This document shows positions 24,701 through 35,609 of a DNA stretch of 64,000 nucleotides, piece by piece. Every line of letters starts with the position of its first letter. Position 1 is the first letter of the stretch. The stretch is from NCBI GenBank assembly GCA_015680685.1, contig MNCI01001925.1:119181-183180 (forward strand). Direction: 5' to 3'. The DNA is from Gnetum montanum. Taxonomy: Eukaryota > Streptophyta > Gnetopsida > Gnetales > Gnetaceae. The position numbers and the translations under genes were made by a program. Under the pieces are notes generated by a model. That model had not been told where the DNA came from. It ran no database searches and was given only the letters and a program-made list of their open reading frames with translations.

Positions 24701-24734
24701 ACCTTACTCATGCATCAGATGTAGTATGGCATAA

Positions 24735-25690
24735 GACACGAGTGATTCATAGGATTCACGAACTCTTTATCATCCATGTCTACTAGTTTGAAGGCTCCAT
24801 TCTCATAGGCTTTTGTGACCATGAATGGACCTTCCCAGTTTGCTGAGAACTTGTTCACATGTTCACAGATATCCTTCAGAATGAGATCTCCCTTTTTTAT
24901 CGATCGTTGATGTCGGTTTGCATGATGCTTCTTCTATTGCCTATCTTGATATCGCTCAATGTAGCCAAGTGTTTGTGCACGCTCCTCCTCTATGGAGTCG
25001 AGGTTGATGATCCTCGACTCATTATTCTAGGCTTCGTTCACGACGTTTGATAGGATCATTCGAAGTGACGGTACCTACAACTCAAGAGGTAACACCACTT
25101 AAGATCTATAAACAAGGTTATAAGGAGTTTTACCTGTTGCCATTCTACACATCATTCTAGAACCCTATAGCACATAGAGGATTTGCTTGTGTCATTGCCT
25201 CTTGCTTTTGCTAAGCATCTTCTTGAGAAAGTTGACGATGGCTTTGTTCGTAGCTTCTACCTATTTGTTTGCCTATGGGTAGTATGGCAAGGAAAAGGGT
25301 TTCTTAATGCCAAGGTTGTTGCAAAAGGTTTTGGTTTCCATACTACTAAACTATGGACCATTGTCTATGAAAATAGTCATGGGAAGCCCAATCCTTACCA
25401 CTACGTTATCCAATATAAAGCGGAAAACCTGTTAAGATGTAGTCTTCCTAAGGGGGAAAGCCTCTACCCACTTTGTAAAGTACTCAGTGATGATGATAAT
25501 GAAGCTATGCCCCACGAAATACTTAGGTGTGATAGGTCCTATAATGTCTAATCCCCATCATTGGAATGGCCATGTGATCTATGTAGCGTGCAAGTTAGTG
25601 GGTGAAATGTGAATAATATTTGCATATCATTGGCACGTGTCACAATTCTTGACATTGGCAAGGCAATCTTGCTCCATGTGAGGATAGTAA
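24735..25690 (-). pseudogene. Integrase core and C-terminal domain of element A
   Basis: Minus-strand frames show LDIIGPITPKYFVGHSFIII then TEYFTKWVEAFPLRKTT (first catalytic Asp), GLPMTIFIDNGP (second Asp), and a third-acid region reading ANK-VEATNKAIVNFLKKML (Glu kept). KTPYNLVYRS and a closing NWEGPFMVTKAYENGAFKLV with DMDDKEFVNPMN are typical of the Tat integrase end. Stops interrupt at many points. Plus-strand ORFs over the same bases (24,859-25,551) are shadows. Confidence 0.85.
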
Positions 25691-25694
25691 TACC

Positions 25695-26039
25695 CTAGGC
25701 ATCTAATTTTTGATGCCATGGCCCTAGGGCTATGTGTCCTCTACATAGTCCTTCATGGACCTCATTAATGATCTTTTGTGCTTGTCCCTTATTTACACAT
25801 GCTAGCAATATCCCATCAGAGGAGTGTTTGCATAAGGAATTATCTCCCATAAGTACATATTGCCTAGCACGCTTGTGGATCGCATCCCTTTGAGTAGATG
25901 TCAATCCACGTGGGGGTTTGCCATGTTGCAGATATGCTTTAATGTTGGCATACCACTCTTGGGTATCAGAAGCACTCACAGAGGTGATGTGTACTGCTTG
26001 TGTGATAGAGCAAAGTTGCAAACATGTGTGGTGGCACAT
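25695..26039 (-). pseudogene. Integrase zinc-binding (HHCC) domain of element A
   Basis: The frame has YVLMGDNSLCKHSSDGILL, then EVHEGLCRGHIALGPWHQKL, matching the integrase H2C2 domain of Tat elements (LxRRsxDGxLLRC...VHEGxCGGH). The second Cys region reads LACVNKGQAQKIINE. The domain binds zinc and contacts the element ends in working copies. It continues to the core at lower coordinates. Confidence 0.8.
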
Positions 26040-26169
26040 TTAATGCTAGCATGGCCAGGGCATCTACTATGGTGTTCTCATTGCATGGCACGTGTTGAAC
26101 ATCTGCTGTGGTAAACTGTTTGAGCAAACTTTTGGCTAGGTTGCAATAGGGTTGCAGATGAGTAGCTTT

Positions 26170-26625
26170 TTAGGCATAGACCTCAATGATTTGATTGACA
26201 ATGAGTTGTGAATCTCCTTGGATTTCCAAATGTTGAATTTTTAACACTCGAGCTACCAAGAGGCCCCTAAGAAGTCCTTCATACTCTACCACGTTGTTTG
26301 TACAAAGGAACGCAAAATGATAAGAAAATGGATGAATGTACCTAGAGGGGAATGTAATGACAACGGCTGCACTACCACCTCGTGTAGTTGAGGCACCGTC
26401 AAAATGCAAAATAGCTTCTAAATGTAATGGAACAAAGTTGATGGTGCTGATGTGCTCGTCAGGGAATTTGGGTTCTATGGTTGCCCGATCATCGATAGGT
26501 GAGGTCGTGAGTTGTGTAGCTATGGCTTGTCCTTTCGTTNCATTGATAGGTGAGGTCGTGAGTTGTGTAGCTATGGCTTGTCCTTTCGTTGACAATTGGA
26601 TCACATAATGCAAATCAAATTCCAC
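26170..26625 (-). pseudogene. Second, archaeal-type RNase H of element A
   Basis: LHFDGASTTRGGSAAVV, then NNVVEYEGLLRGLLVARVLK and EIQGDSQLIVNQI give the Asp-Glu-Asp set of an archaeal-type RNase H. A second RNase H between RNase H and integrase defines the Tat lineage. The upstream linker contains a 50-base duplication around an N at 26,540 that adds 17 codons and is probably an assembly artefact. Confidence 0.85.
26490..26590. repeat. 50-bp direct duplication around a single N
   Basis: 26,490-26,539 and 26,541-26,590 are identical except for one C/T difference near their starts, with a lone N between them. This pattern is expected where two overlapping contig ends were joined without merging. 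Confidence 0.85.
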
Positions 26626-26629
26626 GATT

Positions 26630-26930
26630 ATGTCTTTCCACCAGGCTATCCTCCTTCTTTCGTATTGATTGTTCGTGATAGCCCTGAGTACATTACTTTT
26701 TCATATAATGCTAACTTTGCTATGGAACAGATAATGCCTCCACTTCTTCAATGCAAACACTAGGGTGAGGAAATTTCTTTCCACCTCATTGTACTTCACC
26801 TCATATGCTATCAATGCATGACTCAAGTAATAAACTACAATTTTAGAGCCGTCATCTCTTCTCTGACATAACATTGTTGTGATAGACATATCAGAGGTGG
26901 CAAGGTAAATGTAGAAAGTTTTATCCATCT
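26630..26930 (-). pseudogene. RNase H of element A
   Basis: MDKTFYIYLATSDMSITTML, QRRDDGSKIVVYYLSHAL, and EVKYNEVERNFLTLVFALKK correspond to the canonical gypsy RNase H. The first catalytic Asp is at a degraded position (YLATSDM), and the Glu of the VERNFL motif is retained. It follows RT directly and precedes the second RNase H. Confidence 0.8.
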
Positions 26931-26959
26931 ATGGTGGGTAAATGGTTGGCAGGTGTAAA

Positions 26960-28201
26960 AGCTCTTTCTTTAGGTCATCGATGGCATTGTGTTGTCCATT
27001 TGAAGTTAATCCCTTTCTTTAGTAACTATTGCATGGGCTATACCTTGTTAGTCAAATTTTCTATAAACCTTCTAATGAACTGTATCCTACCTTGTAACCC
27101 ATGTCATTCTTTAAGGTTTGTAGGGGCTGCTAGATTAACGATGGCCTTAACTTTGTCAAGTTTCACTCATATTCCAACCTTCGATACTACAAACCCTAGC
27201 ATGCATCTGTTTTTTACCCCGAAGACATACTTCTTTGGTTTGAGGCATAAGTCATGCATATGATAGCATTTGTGAACTACACCTAGATCATTGGGATGGT
27301 CAGTAGCCTCTTTAGATTTGATTGCTATGTCATCCACATAGTCGTCTAGTGTTTCTAGGAAGTAGTCACTAAAGATGTATGTCATGGCTCTTTGGTAAGT
27401 TGCTCCGGTGATTTTGAGTCCAAAGGGCATCATAATGTGATATAATGTACCCCATGGAGTCATGAAAGTGGTTGTTAGCTAATGCTCTAGGTTCATACAA
27501 ATTTGATTGTAGCTGGAGAAACCATCCATGAAGGATAGTATAGCGTGACCAGCCGTAGTGTCGATGAGTTGATCAATACTCAGCAGTGGGAAGTCATCTT
27601 TGATTGTTGCTTTGTTCAAATCCCAGAAGTCTATACAGATTCATATACCTCCCATTTTCTTAGAAACTACAATGATGTTCAACATCCATTCTGAGTAATC
27701 AACTACCCAGATGAAACCAACCTGATACAGCTTAGTGATTTCATTGCGTACAGCTAGTGCGATCTTTGGTTTAATCCTGTGAGCCTTTTGTTTAATTACC
27801 TTCATAGGTAGGTCTAAGATAATGTTATGTTGTATAAGCCTCAGATCTAAGCTCAGCATGTTGTTATAGGACCACGCGAATACCTCCATATTGTCTTGAA
27901 GGATCTTAGATACATCTTTATGCATTTGTGAATCTAGGAGGGAGCTAAGTTTTAACGTTTTTATTTTCCCCCTAGATGTAGTCATAGGCATTTCAATGAG
28001 AGGGTCCTTAGTTACATCCCTGACCTCTACATCTAAGGCTTGGACTAGGTGTTCGGGCCAGTCTAGGGATGTTTCTAAGGACGCAACGACACTATCGGTG
28101 GATGATTCCCTGTCTATTGGCTCTGGGTTTAATTGTCTTCTAAACTCATCATGTGGGCCTGCCAAGGCTAGAAGTGATGGTAGATCATGATGCATGGCCA
28201 T
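26960..28201 (-). pseudogene. Reverse transcriptase of element A
   Basis: The N-terminal frame (28,201-27,641) has VFAWSYNNMLSLDLRLIQHN, VKQKAHRIKP-like, and VVDYSEWMLNIIVVSKKMGG, the pre-RT and RT motif 1 of Tat elements. Motif A follows near 27,600. MTPWGTLYHIMMPFGLKITG and TYQRAM give motif B, and LDDYVDDIAIKSK near 27,340 gives motif C with both Asp. HDLCLKPKKYVFGV and LGFVVSKVGI end the palm/thumb. Stops separate the pieces. The coding block starts at about 28,200 with no protease next to it, which is unusual. Confidence 0.88.
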
Positions 28202-28329
28202 TCTTTCTTAACCTACCAAAATAAGATGAAAGACAAGTCAAGTGATACCTATTTGTAGTAACAGCACATAGTAAATATTTACAAAGCAGCAATGAAATAT
28301 GAAATGGTTAAAATAATTGTCAACTTATG

Positions 28330-28600
28330 ATGCAAAATTCACAAGCTGCTAGTTCAAGGTCATAGCAGACCACTAACTTGGTTGAATTATAAATTGTAAA
28401 TGTTAGTTTAAGGTCTTTTTGGACTATTAATAGGTTAGGTTTGTAAGTCAAAACTATTAGTTTAAGGTCTTTGCAAACCGCTAACTTGGTTAAAATTGTG
28501 AGTCAAAACTGCTAGTTGAAGGTCTTTGCAGACCATTAATGGGTTATTCTTGCAAAGGTAAGTGGCTAGTTTAAGGTGAGATGAAATTTTTGGTTGGACC
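28330..28600. repeat. Degenerate minisatellite 2, between RT and the antisense gene
   Basis: About five units with core GCTAGTTyAAGGTC-TAGCAGACC and a longer spacer (ACTAACTTGGTT...). The core is shared with minisatellite 1. Confidence 0.7.
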
Positions 28601-28713
28601 TACCTACCATGATGCAAACAGTGCTGCTACACTATGGCTGGAGTGCTACGCTGTATTGAGCATCCCACATTAATCAGGATGTGAAAATGGCAAGTTCTTT
28701 TCACCACGTTGGC

Positions 28714-28721
28714 TATAAATA
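28714..28721 (+). promoter_or_regulatory. TATA box of the antisense gene in element A
   Basis: TATAAATA on the plus strand in the context GGCTATAAATAGGGG, 135 bp before the ATG at 28,856. No LTR lies nearby, so this would be an internal promoter pointing away from pol. Confidence 0.6.
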
Positions 28722-28855
28722 GGGGTTTACCCTTGGTAAACTTGTTCTTTTCATCATAAGACTACAGAGCCCACATCTAGAGCGTAGATTGGTTGTACTG
28801 ACAAAGAGCAAGGTAGTTTACCATAGCGACTAAGAGAGAATTTGCAACCGAGACG

Positions 28856-31800
28856 ATGGAACCTAAAGAAGAATGAAAACACTAAGCGCTTGCCAAGGTA
28901 GACAAGGTGAAAGACACTCTGGTGCATCTTTCATAGGCATGCATCGCAGTTCGAGAGGAAACTCCATCAGCCTAGTAAGTTGCTATGCTATCTTTGTTTT
29001 CCAGGTTGCTATTGTTGTCTCTTCCTTTTGGTTGCTATGAAACCGGCATCTTCTATCATCATTTTGGTTGCCATTTTGGCCGTTACACCACAACTGTTGC
29101 CAATTCGGCCACAATGGGTGTATGAATGCCACGCTAGGGTTTCATGCAGTATTGCTTGGACTGCCATTACTGTGACTGCCTCACCGTAGAAGTTTAGGTG
29201 ATCCTAGAAACCTAGCACATGAATAGCATAGCATATGGCCCTCAAGAGGGTTTGGCCATGCTCAAGATTTGACAATGTCACACATGTTTAATGCAATGTA
29301 GCGTAAGTCATTTTCTATGGAAGAAGGTTGCTTGAAACGACTATAGCATATTAAAAAAAATTTCTATTTGAAGTTCATATTTAAAAATTTTTGTTACACT
29401 AATTCGGTGTGTTGTAAGACCTTTAGACCAATGCATCGGTAATGTTGTGTTGCTATGCTATTGATCCAGTGGTTCCATTGGTGAATCTACCTTAGTTGTA
29501 AATTTGTTATATTGTTGTGCTACTCTACATGCAAAGAAAGGGTTACACTATACTATTTGCAAATGGATAATCATACCATGCTACCTGCGAACTCCACTTG
29601 AACATAATGCTAACGTTAGCCATTCTGTTGTGCAGGGTGATGTTAAAACCTATTTTGATTATCCTAGAAATTGTAGGGGTTTTGTGCTGCCTAAGTGAAC
29701 CAGTGGCCAATGTTTCTCTACCCCATGCACATGTGGAGAGGCAAGCAGTCTAGTTTCGGGAAGGTGTGTGAGACTTCCTACAATTCCTCCTCCAGCACTT
29801 CAATGTGATCCTTTGGTCACACTTGTCAATGGAGATAGTAGCCACAATTATAGAAACCATGTTGCCTAGGGCAAACTGGGGTATTCTGAAATTTCTGACC
29901 GATGGGGTAGTCAAGGGCAAGTAGGCAGAAGGATCCAACCAGCACCCAAAAAGTTTGAAGCGTCTGAGTTGGATTTTGAAAATGCTTGAGTATAACTACT
30001 ATCACCTGTACAACACGTTGTTTGTTGTCTGTCACATGGACACCTATTTTCAGAACCCACCAGGAACCATTTATTTTACCGATGGGTGAGTTCTATAGGT
30101 GTATTTCATCACGTTATGCAATGCATGCTACGCTAGGTAACAATGTATGTGCCTCTTTTTTTTTGTTACTAGGTTTTATATTGATAAGAGTGGGCTTCGC
30201 AGTGATACTGATGACTTGGATTTGGTACAGATGGCCTTGAAGGAATTTTCCTCCATTGGGAATGTGTGCACCGTCGTGATAGGCCAATGCGGGGGTGAGT
30301 ACAAAACCTATCCAACCCAGTACTCCCAATTTTACAGGAAATGTAAGGAGGTCAATTGGTTGGATGGGGATTGGGCATCCCTTAGGTTGATCACCATTGA
30401 AGACATGTTGGTGGATCTCCCACTGTTTCCGTCACTGTTTAAACCTAGTATGTTATATTGTGAGTTCATGTTTGCATGTTCAAGTGTTGTTTCATTTTTC
30501 TTCTATTTTTTGTTTTGTTTAACTTTTTACTTTTTCTTTTTATAAATTGCTACAGCAACGAAGAAATCCTAGGAGGTTACCATGATCACCTCTGGGCATA
30601 ATGAGGCCAACATTTATTTCAAGTATGGGGAGGTGGATGAGACCCAACACTTGCTCTGCAACGGGGCCCCGGAATCGCTCGTCAACAACCTTTAGGATGC
30701 TGGGCTTATGGAGTTATTCTTGGCCATCAACCTAAGCATCCCTACTACCGAGATGCTTGCCCTAGCTGACTCCTTTTCTAAAAGAGCAGACCACTTCTGC
30801 ACATGTGTCCACGGTGTGCTAGTGGTGCTTGAGATTAACAACCAACTATTCGTGGATCTTTTCAATGTCCCTTCTAATGGCCTCCTAATAGAAGAAAAGA
30901 CCAAAAAGGAGGCTAACCATTAGGAGGACTTTGAGGAGTGGCTAGGGGTAACAAAGGGCCACAAGGGGATCCATCTTGAAGAAGCCAGGCTAAGAGTGGC
31001 CAAAATGATTTTCCCCATCTTCCATGCCTATGCTTTCCCCAAGCTACTCTCCCAAGGAAAAATCATTGGGATCAAACAAGCTTGAATAATGAGAGAATTC
31101 ATGGAAGAGGGGGGCCATTACAATTAGGCCAAGCATCTTTGTAAAGGTCTATAGGCTAAAATGATCAAGCTTCGTAAGAAGCCTGAATCCTATTTCAATG
31201 TGCATCATGCCTTCTTTGTAGCCTGTCTGCGGCGCTTCATGGAATTTTTGGTACTCTGTGAGAATGGAGTCTAGGTGACACAAAATTGTAACCAGATTTC
31301 CAAACTGTGGATTTTCCAAGTCTTCCATACCACCTGATCCTAGGATCCCCCAGAAGCTATTGGGGAATCATTTTCAATGACGACCAGGGATCGGGTGGCA
31401 CACAACTTCCATGGCCAAGACAGCATAGGAGAGGCACCCCCTGCTACTACGGGCAGCATATCATAGGGGCAACACCTCATCATGGAAATGGTGGCAACTA
31501 GATTGTAGCATAAGAGGTCTCACCCGGTTGAGGAGCCTCCCTATACAGATGAACAAGGGGGCCAGAAACTACGGTTCAAGCTTCGTAGAATGCAGCCTTC
31601 CATTGGTAAATGCTTCCTCTTTTTATTTGCTGATTTATTTTTTTGGTTAATGCTTGCTATGTTGTGCCATGCTAAGTAGTGTAGCATAGCATAACATCTA
31701 TTTTAAGTTAGCATGCTTTTTCCTAATGTGACCGTGTTTTATTAGCAAAGGAAGAAGAAGAAGAAAAAGGTGAAGAAGAGGTGATGGCCCCCGCAACAAG

Positions 31801-33533
31801 GGTGACTAATAAAGATGTGGGGGCCCTAGTCACAAAGAAAAGGACCCTGGTCAAGGAAGAAGGAGCTCCTTCTGCAAAGGAAAGAGCTCCTGCCGATGAG
31901 GAGAATGCTCCTGCTAATGAAGAGGATGTTCCTGCCGATGAGGAGGACACTCCTGTTGATGAGGAGGATACTCCTGTCAATGAGGAAGAGGTGGGTGCCA
32001 TAGAAAGAAGGGCCCCAGTGAATAAAGAAGAGGCCCTTGTCAACCAAAAAGAGGCCTCTGTCAATGATCCATTTGCTGACTGTAGTTCAGTGCCGGAAGA
32101 GTTGATGAACGCGGACGGCACTTCCATGATGTTGAGTCAGCTAGTAGAAGGGGAGCTACAACTTGATGCTGGTGAGTTTGACTACATGTTTGATAGTTTG
32201 TTGATGGGTGAATGCCCCCCCACCCCGCTATCACCCCTGAGGGTTTGTTGGGTAGGAGCTTTACATTGTCATTTTTGTTTCACATCAGCTTTATTGTAGT
32301 CCTCTCGGTCATAACTAACACATTTTGTTATGTAGCAGATACCACCATTGACACTGTAGACCCTTCTTTGATTCACCTATGACCATGGGCTGAGACCCCT
32401 GATAAGTTTTCCTTCATGCAGGGAGTGGTTAATGACATGATCAACCATCTAAAGTAGATCAATCTGGAAGTGGGTGAGTGAAGTAGCTACACTAGGCTTT
32501 TTAAATTACTACACTTTGCTATGCCATTGTGACTAATGCCCTTTTGTGTACGGTTGACAGCCTCTTGCCTCAAATGGAACACTAAGCAAATGATTAAGGT
32601 CGATGTTATGCCTGCATTCCCACCGGAAGTGACCAAAGTACCTCATCGCATATAAAATGAGGCTAGTGAATGTTCATTGTACTCAGCATGCTCCTTATGG
32701 GAGTGCAGGCATGTAAACGAAGACCTATGGAAATGGGTCCAGAGGCTTGAGAAGGAGAAGGCAAATATAATTGTCAAGGTGGAAGACCTCTGCTCCAGGA
32801 ATGAGTTCCTTTTAGGCTGGGATACTAATGATGGCAGTTGGCGCATGACCATCATTGATTATGCGAGGTATTGGATGGCCATGTGGCACAAAAACGAGGC
32901 ACACGTGAAATAATAGAGTAGCATATGCAAATGGACTTGTTAGTCCAGAAGAACCAAGATTGGAAAGACTATAGTGCAAGAGTTTATGAGTGGGGGCAGT
33001 CATAGAAAAACCATAAGCATATGTATAAACTGGAACGTGCCACCTATCGTAAATAGTACCAAGATTCTTTTGTTAAGTTGTATACACATGAAGTATTCCT
33101 CGATGTCATTGGTGCTTCTGGGGCTTATGACAAGTTCATGCAACAAGTGACAATCAGTGAATCCCCAGAACGGGAAGTGAGTTTCCCCACAGATGAGACC
33201 TCCACTACCTCCTTTTCTCCAGGGCCACTGAGATGGATGGCTATTGAAAAGGAGAAATTTGTAGTAAATGCTAACTTGGAAGTTAGGCACTAGGTGGACA
33301 TTACTGAAGAGGAGGTCTTGCAGTGCCTCAAGGCCAACTTGGATCACATACCCCTTGAGACAAACGTGGGATTGCCTCAGGTTAGTCACTTTTTTGTGAT
33401 GCAAAAATTTATTTTATTCTAGCTTTTATTATGACTCTAGTTGACTACTTTAATTTTTGTGATACAAAATCTGAATGAAGATACAAGGCCCTCTGAGGGC
33501 GAAAATGATGATGCAGAGGAAGATGATGCATGA
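28856..33533 (+). pseudogene. Antisense intron-containing gene inside element A, with HAD/FCP1-like N-terminal region
   Basis: Inferred exons: 28,856-28,974; 29,636-30,085; 30,173-30,447; 30,556-31,605; 31,746-32,171; 32,339-32,473; 32,561-33,379; 33,468-33,533. Every intron begins GT and all but the last end AG (the last now reads CAA). Phases match at each junction. Exon 2 reads ILEIVGVLCCLSEP, then DFLQFLLQHFNVILWSHLS, then a PKSLKRLSWILK segment, then YNTLFVV...NPPGTIYF: the motif order of FCP1/NIF-like HAD phosphatases, with the nucleophile Asp-x-Asp replaced. Exon 5 has a repeated acidic heptad, exon 7 a coiled-coil-like stretch (WKWVQRLEKEKANIIVKVED), and the product ends EGENDDAEEDDA. 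Stops, mostly TAG and TGA, and one frameshift near 32,915 disable it. Role unknown. Confidence 0.7.
31886..31990 (+). repeat. 21-bp coding tandem repeat (acidic heptad)
   Basis: Five units of 21 bp encode APADEEN, APANEED, VPADEED, TPVDEED and TPVNEEE. A weaker unit precedes them. It lies in exon 5 of the antisense gene and makes a Pro/Glu/Asp-rich, probably disordered, segment. Confidence 0.85.
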
Positions 33534-33679
33534 AAGCAAGATATATTATTTGTATTTTTGAAAGAATATTGCAAAAATTATTTAATTGAGACTTTAAATG
33601 GAAGATGAATTATGACAAGATTTGTTTTATTCTTGCTTGTGTATTATCTATGTTATTCATTTTTATCTTTTTTTGTCTT

Positions 33680-33965
33680 AGTTTTAGGCCATTTTAGGCT
33701 GTGATCAAGTGATAAGAAAGAGAAATTTTTTATTTTTTTTTTGAATAGCTAGTTTTAGGCCTTGGTGGGCTGCAGTGGTAGTTTAAGGCCATTCCAGGCC
33801 ATTGCTAGTTTTAGGCCATTTCGGGCCATCGCGAAGACATAGGGTAAAGAATTTTACCAGTTTTAGGCCTTAGTGGGCTGTGTGTAGTTTTAGGCCATTT
33901 CAAGCCATGGGATGATGGTAAAAAAAAACATTCACCAGTTTTAGGCCTTATTAGGCTGTAAAATA
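33680..33965. repeat. Degenerate minisatellite 3, between the antisense gene and protease
   Basis: About seven units with core TAGTTTTAGGCC then TTGGTGGGCTG or ATTTCGGGCCAT. The TAGTTTwAGG start is shared with minisatellites 1 and 2, while the second half differs. Confidence 0.75.
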
Positions 33966-34319
33966 TGCAAACAAAGTACATGACACAAACCGTCTAAATA
34001 CAAAGGATGTTAAAGCCAACGATGGATGTAAAGTAAATGGTGTAGGTGTGGAGAAGTATGTGTAACATAGCTATGCTAATGTGGACACTATTCAACTATA
34101 GAGTTGCTTTTTAACGCATCATGGGTTCGATGATGTATAAGCCCAAGGGGCCTTATTGTGCTATTCCTCTATGCTATCGTCTGCTGCTTGAAATGGTAGT
34201 TCAAACCACGTTGTGACTTCATTCATGCCAATTTTATCTTGTTCAGGCACCTTCATTTGAATGGAGGACTGTTTTTCAGAGACTTCAATCTCTGAACTTT
34301 GCTCTACCCCCACATTGTT

Positions 34320-35602
34320 TATGGTTCAAGGAGTTACTTCATCGCCGTGTATCACCACTTCCCCTTCCACATAGGGTAAATGGATTTGTTGATGTATCGG
34401 CAATGAAACGGTCCTCAGTTGCACCAACCATGATCTCCCAAGAATTAGGTTGAATCCTAGCATCTCCTCTACCATGAATGTTGTGTTTGTGGGGAATTGG
34501 TCCCTTGCCACAAAGTTAATCTACATAGTCCCTTTTACCTACACTCTTCCCCCATTAAACAACTTTAGGCAGGATGTCTTCATGGGCTTGATCTGATCCA
34601 CTAGGCCTAACTTGTCCATAATAGGGAAAGGGATGACATTGGTTGCAGCACCGTCATTCGAATCCTGTGTTGGCCGACCCGAATTGTGATGAACATCGGT
34701 GCCAACATCACCTGACCCTTTTCAGGGTCATCTTTAATGGACCTGTCACAAAATGTTAACTAAGTCAGCCTTAATTTTTCAGACACAAGAGGGAGCATAA
34801 TGGCATGAATTGTCTTTTCCTCTGCTAGTATGCTTTCATCCACTAATATGAATGTCAACATATGAACCAAGGCCTCACGATGTATGGTAGAGGTCATCAC
34901 CAGGTCGTACAGGCTCAAAGTTGTATTCTTCTATTTTAGAGCCTGTTTGACCTAAGTGAGGGTATTTAGTATGTCCTATCCACTCTCCTATTTCTTACTA
35001 CCCTTCTCTTCCTCCATTCTTCCTAGGAGATGAATTTCTTGAGAAGGAGAAATTTCAAGCTTGGGGTTGGACTTCTTTGGATGGGCCAGTGATGATTTCT
35101 TGGGCATAGTGGCATTAGCTATTGATGACAAGGGGGGCAAAGGCATAGAAGACAAGGGGGTAGGCTTAGGGGGGCTTGAGGTAGTACATTGTTTAGTTGC
35201 CTCACCTATCAAACACTCTTCTTGTTTCCCTAGATGAGAAGGTTGTGATGCCATCTTATATGGGGTGGGGGTAGTCGAGTGGTTTAGCTGCCTAATGATG
35301 AATGGTGTTTGTGGTATTAGTGCAAGCAGTGGTGCGGTCTTGTTTATAGAAGGTGTAGGGGTATATGTCTGAGGAGGGACCTTTAAGATGAATAGTTGCT
35401 ATGGTATTTTCTTAGCTGCTGCTACTATTAGTGCACTACGCTGAGGCACATGAACCACAAACGGTTGCCAAGGTAGTTCAAGATTACTATCTATGCCAAT
35501 AGTGTTGATGACATAGCCAGTGTTGTTGGCATTAAGTGGGTCTATGTAAACATGAATAGATTGATTCTCAAGGTGCACGAGGTTTCTTTCATCTAAAACC
35601 AA
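34320..35602 (-). pseudogene. Protease region of element A
   Basis: The C-terminal protease segment at 34,511-34,326 reads FMVEEMLGFNLILGRSWL, then LPIHQQIHLPYVEGEVVIHGD, the ILGRxWL...IHGD end of Tat-type proteases. Upstream (35,602-35,399) a linker frame LDERNLVHLENQSIHVYIDP-like leads in from gag. The DTG active-site loop could not be read cleanly. The linker at 35,254-34,988 is Pro/Ser/Lys-rich. Normally this domain runs straight into RT; here the frame ends and the antisense gene lies between. Confidence 0.7.
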
Positions 35603-35609
35603 CTTCCCC

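Noticed and set aside
24859-25551. Plus-strand ORFs of 63 and 122 codons
   Set aside because: They lie opposite the integrase core of element A, and the minus-strand motifs explain the region.
31723-32127. Minus-strand Ser/Thr-rich ORF of 134 codons
   Set aside because: It is the complement of the 21-bp acidic repeat in the antisense gene. Repeats often leave long open frames on both strands.
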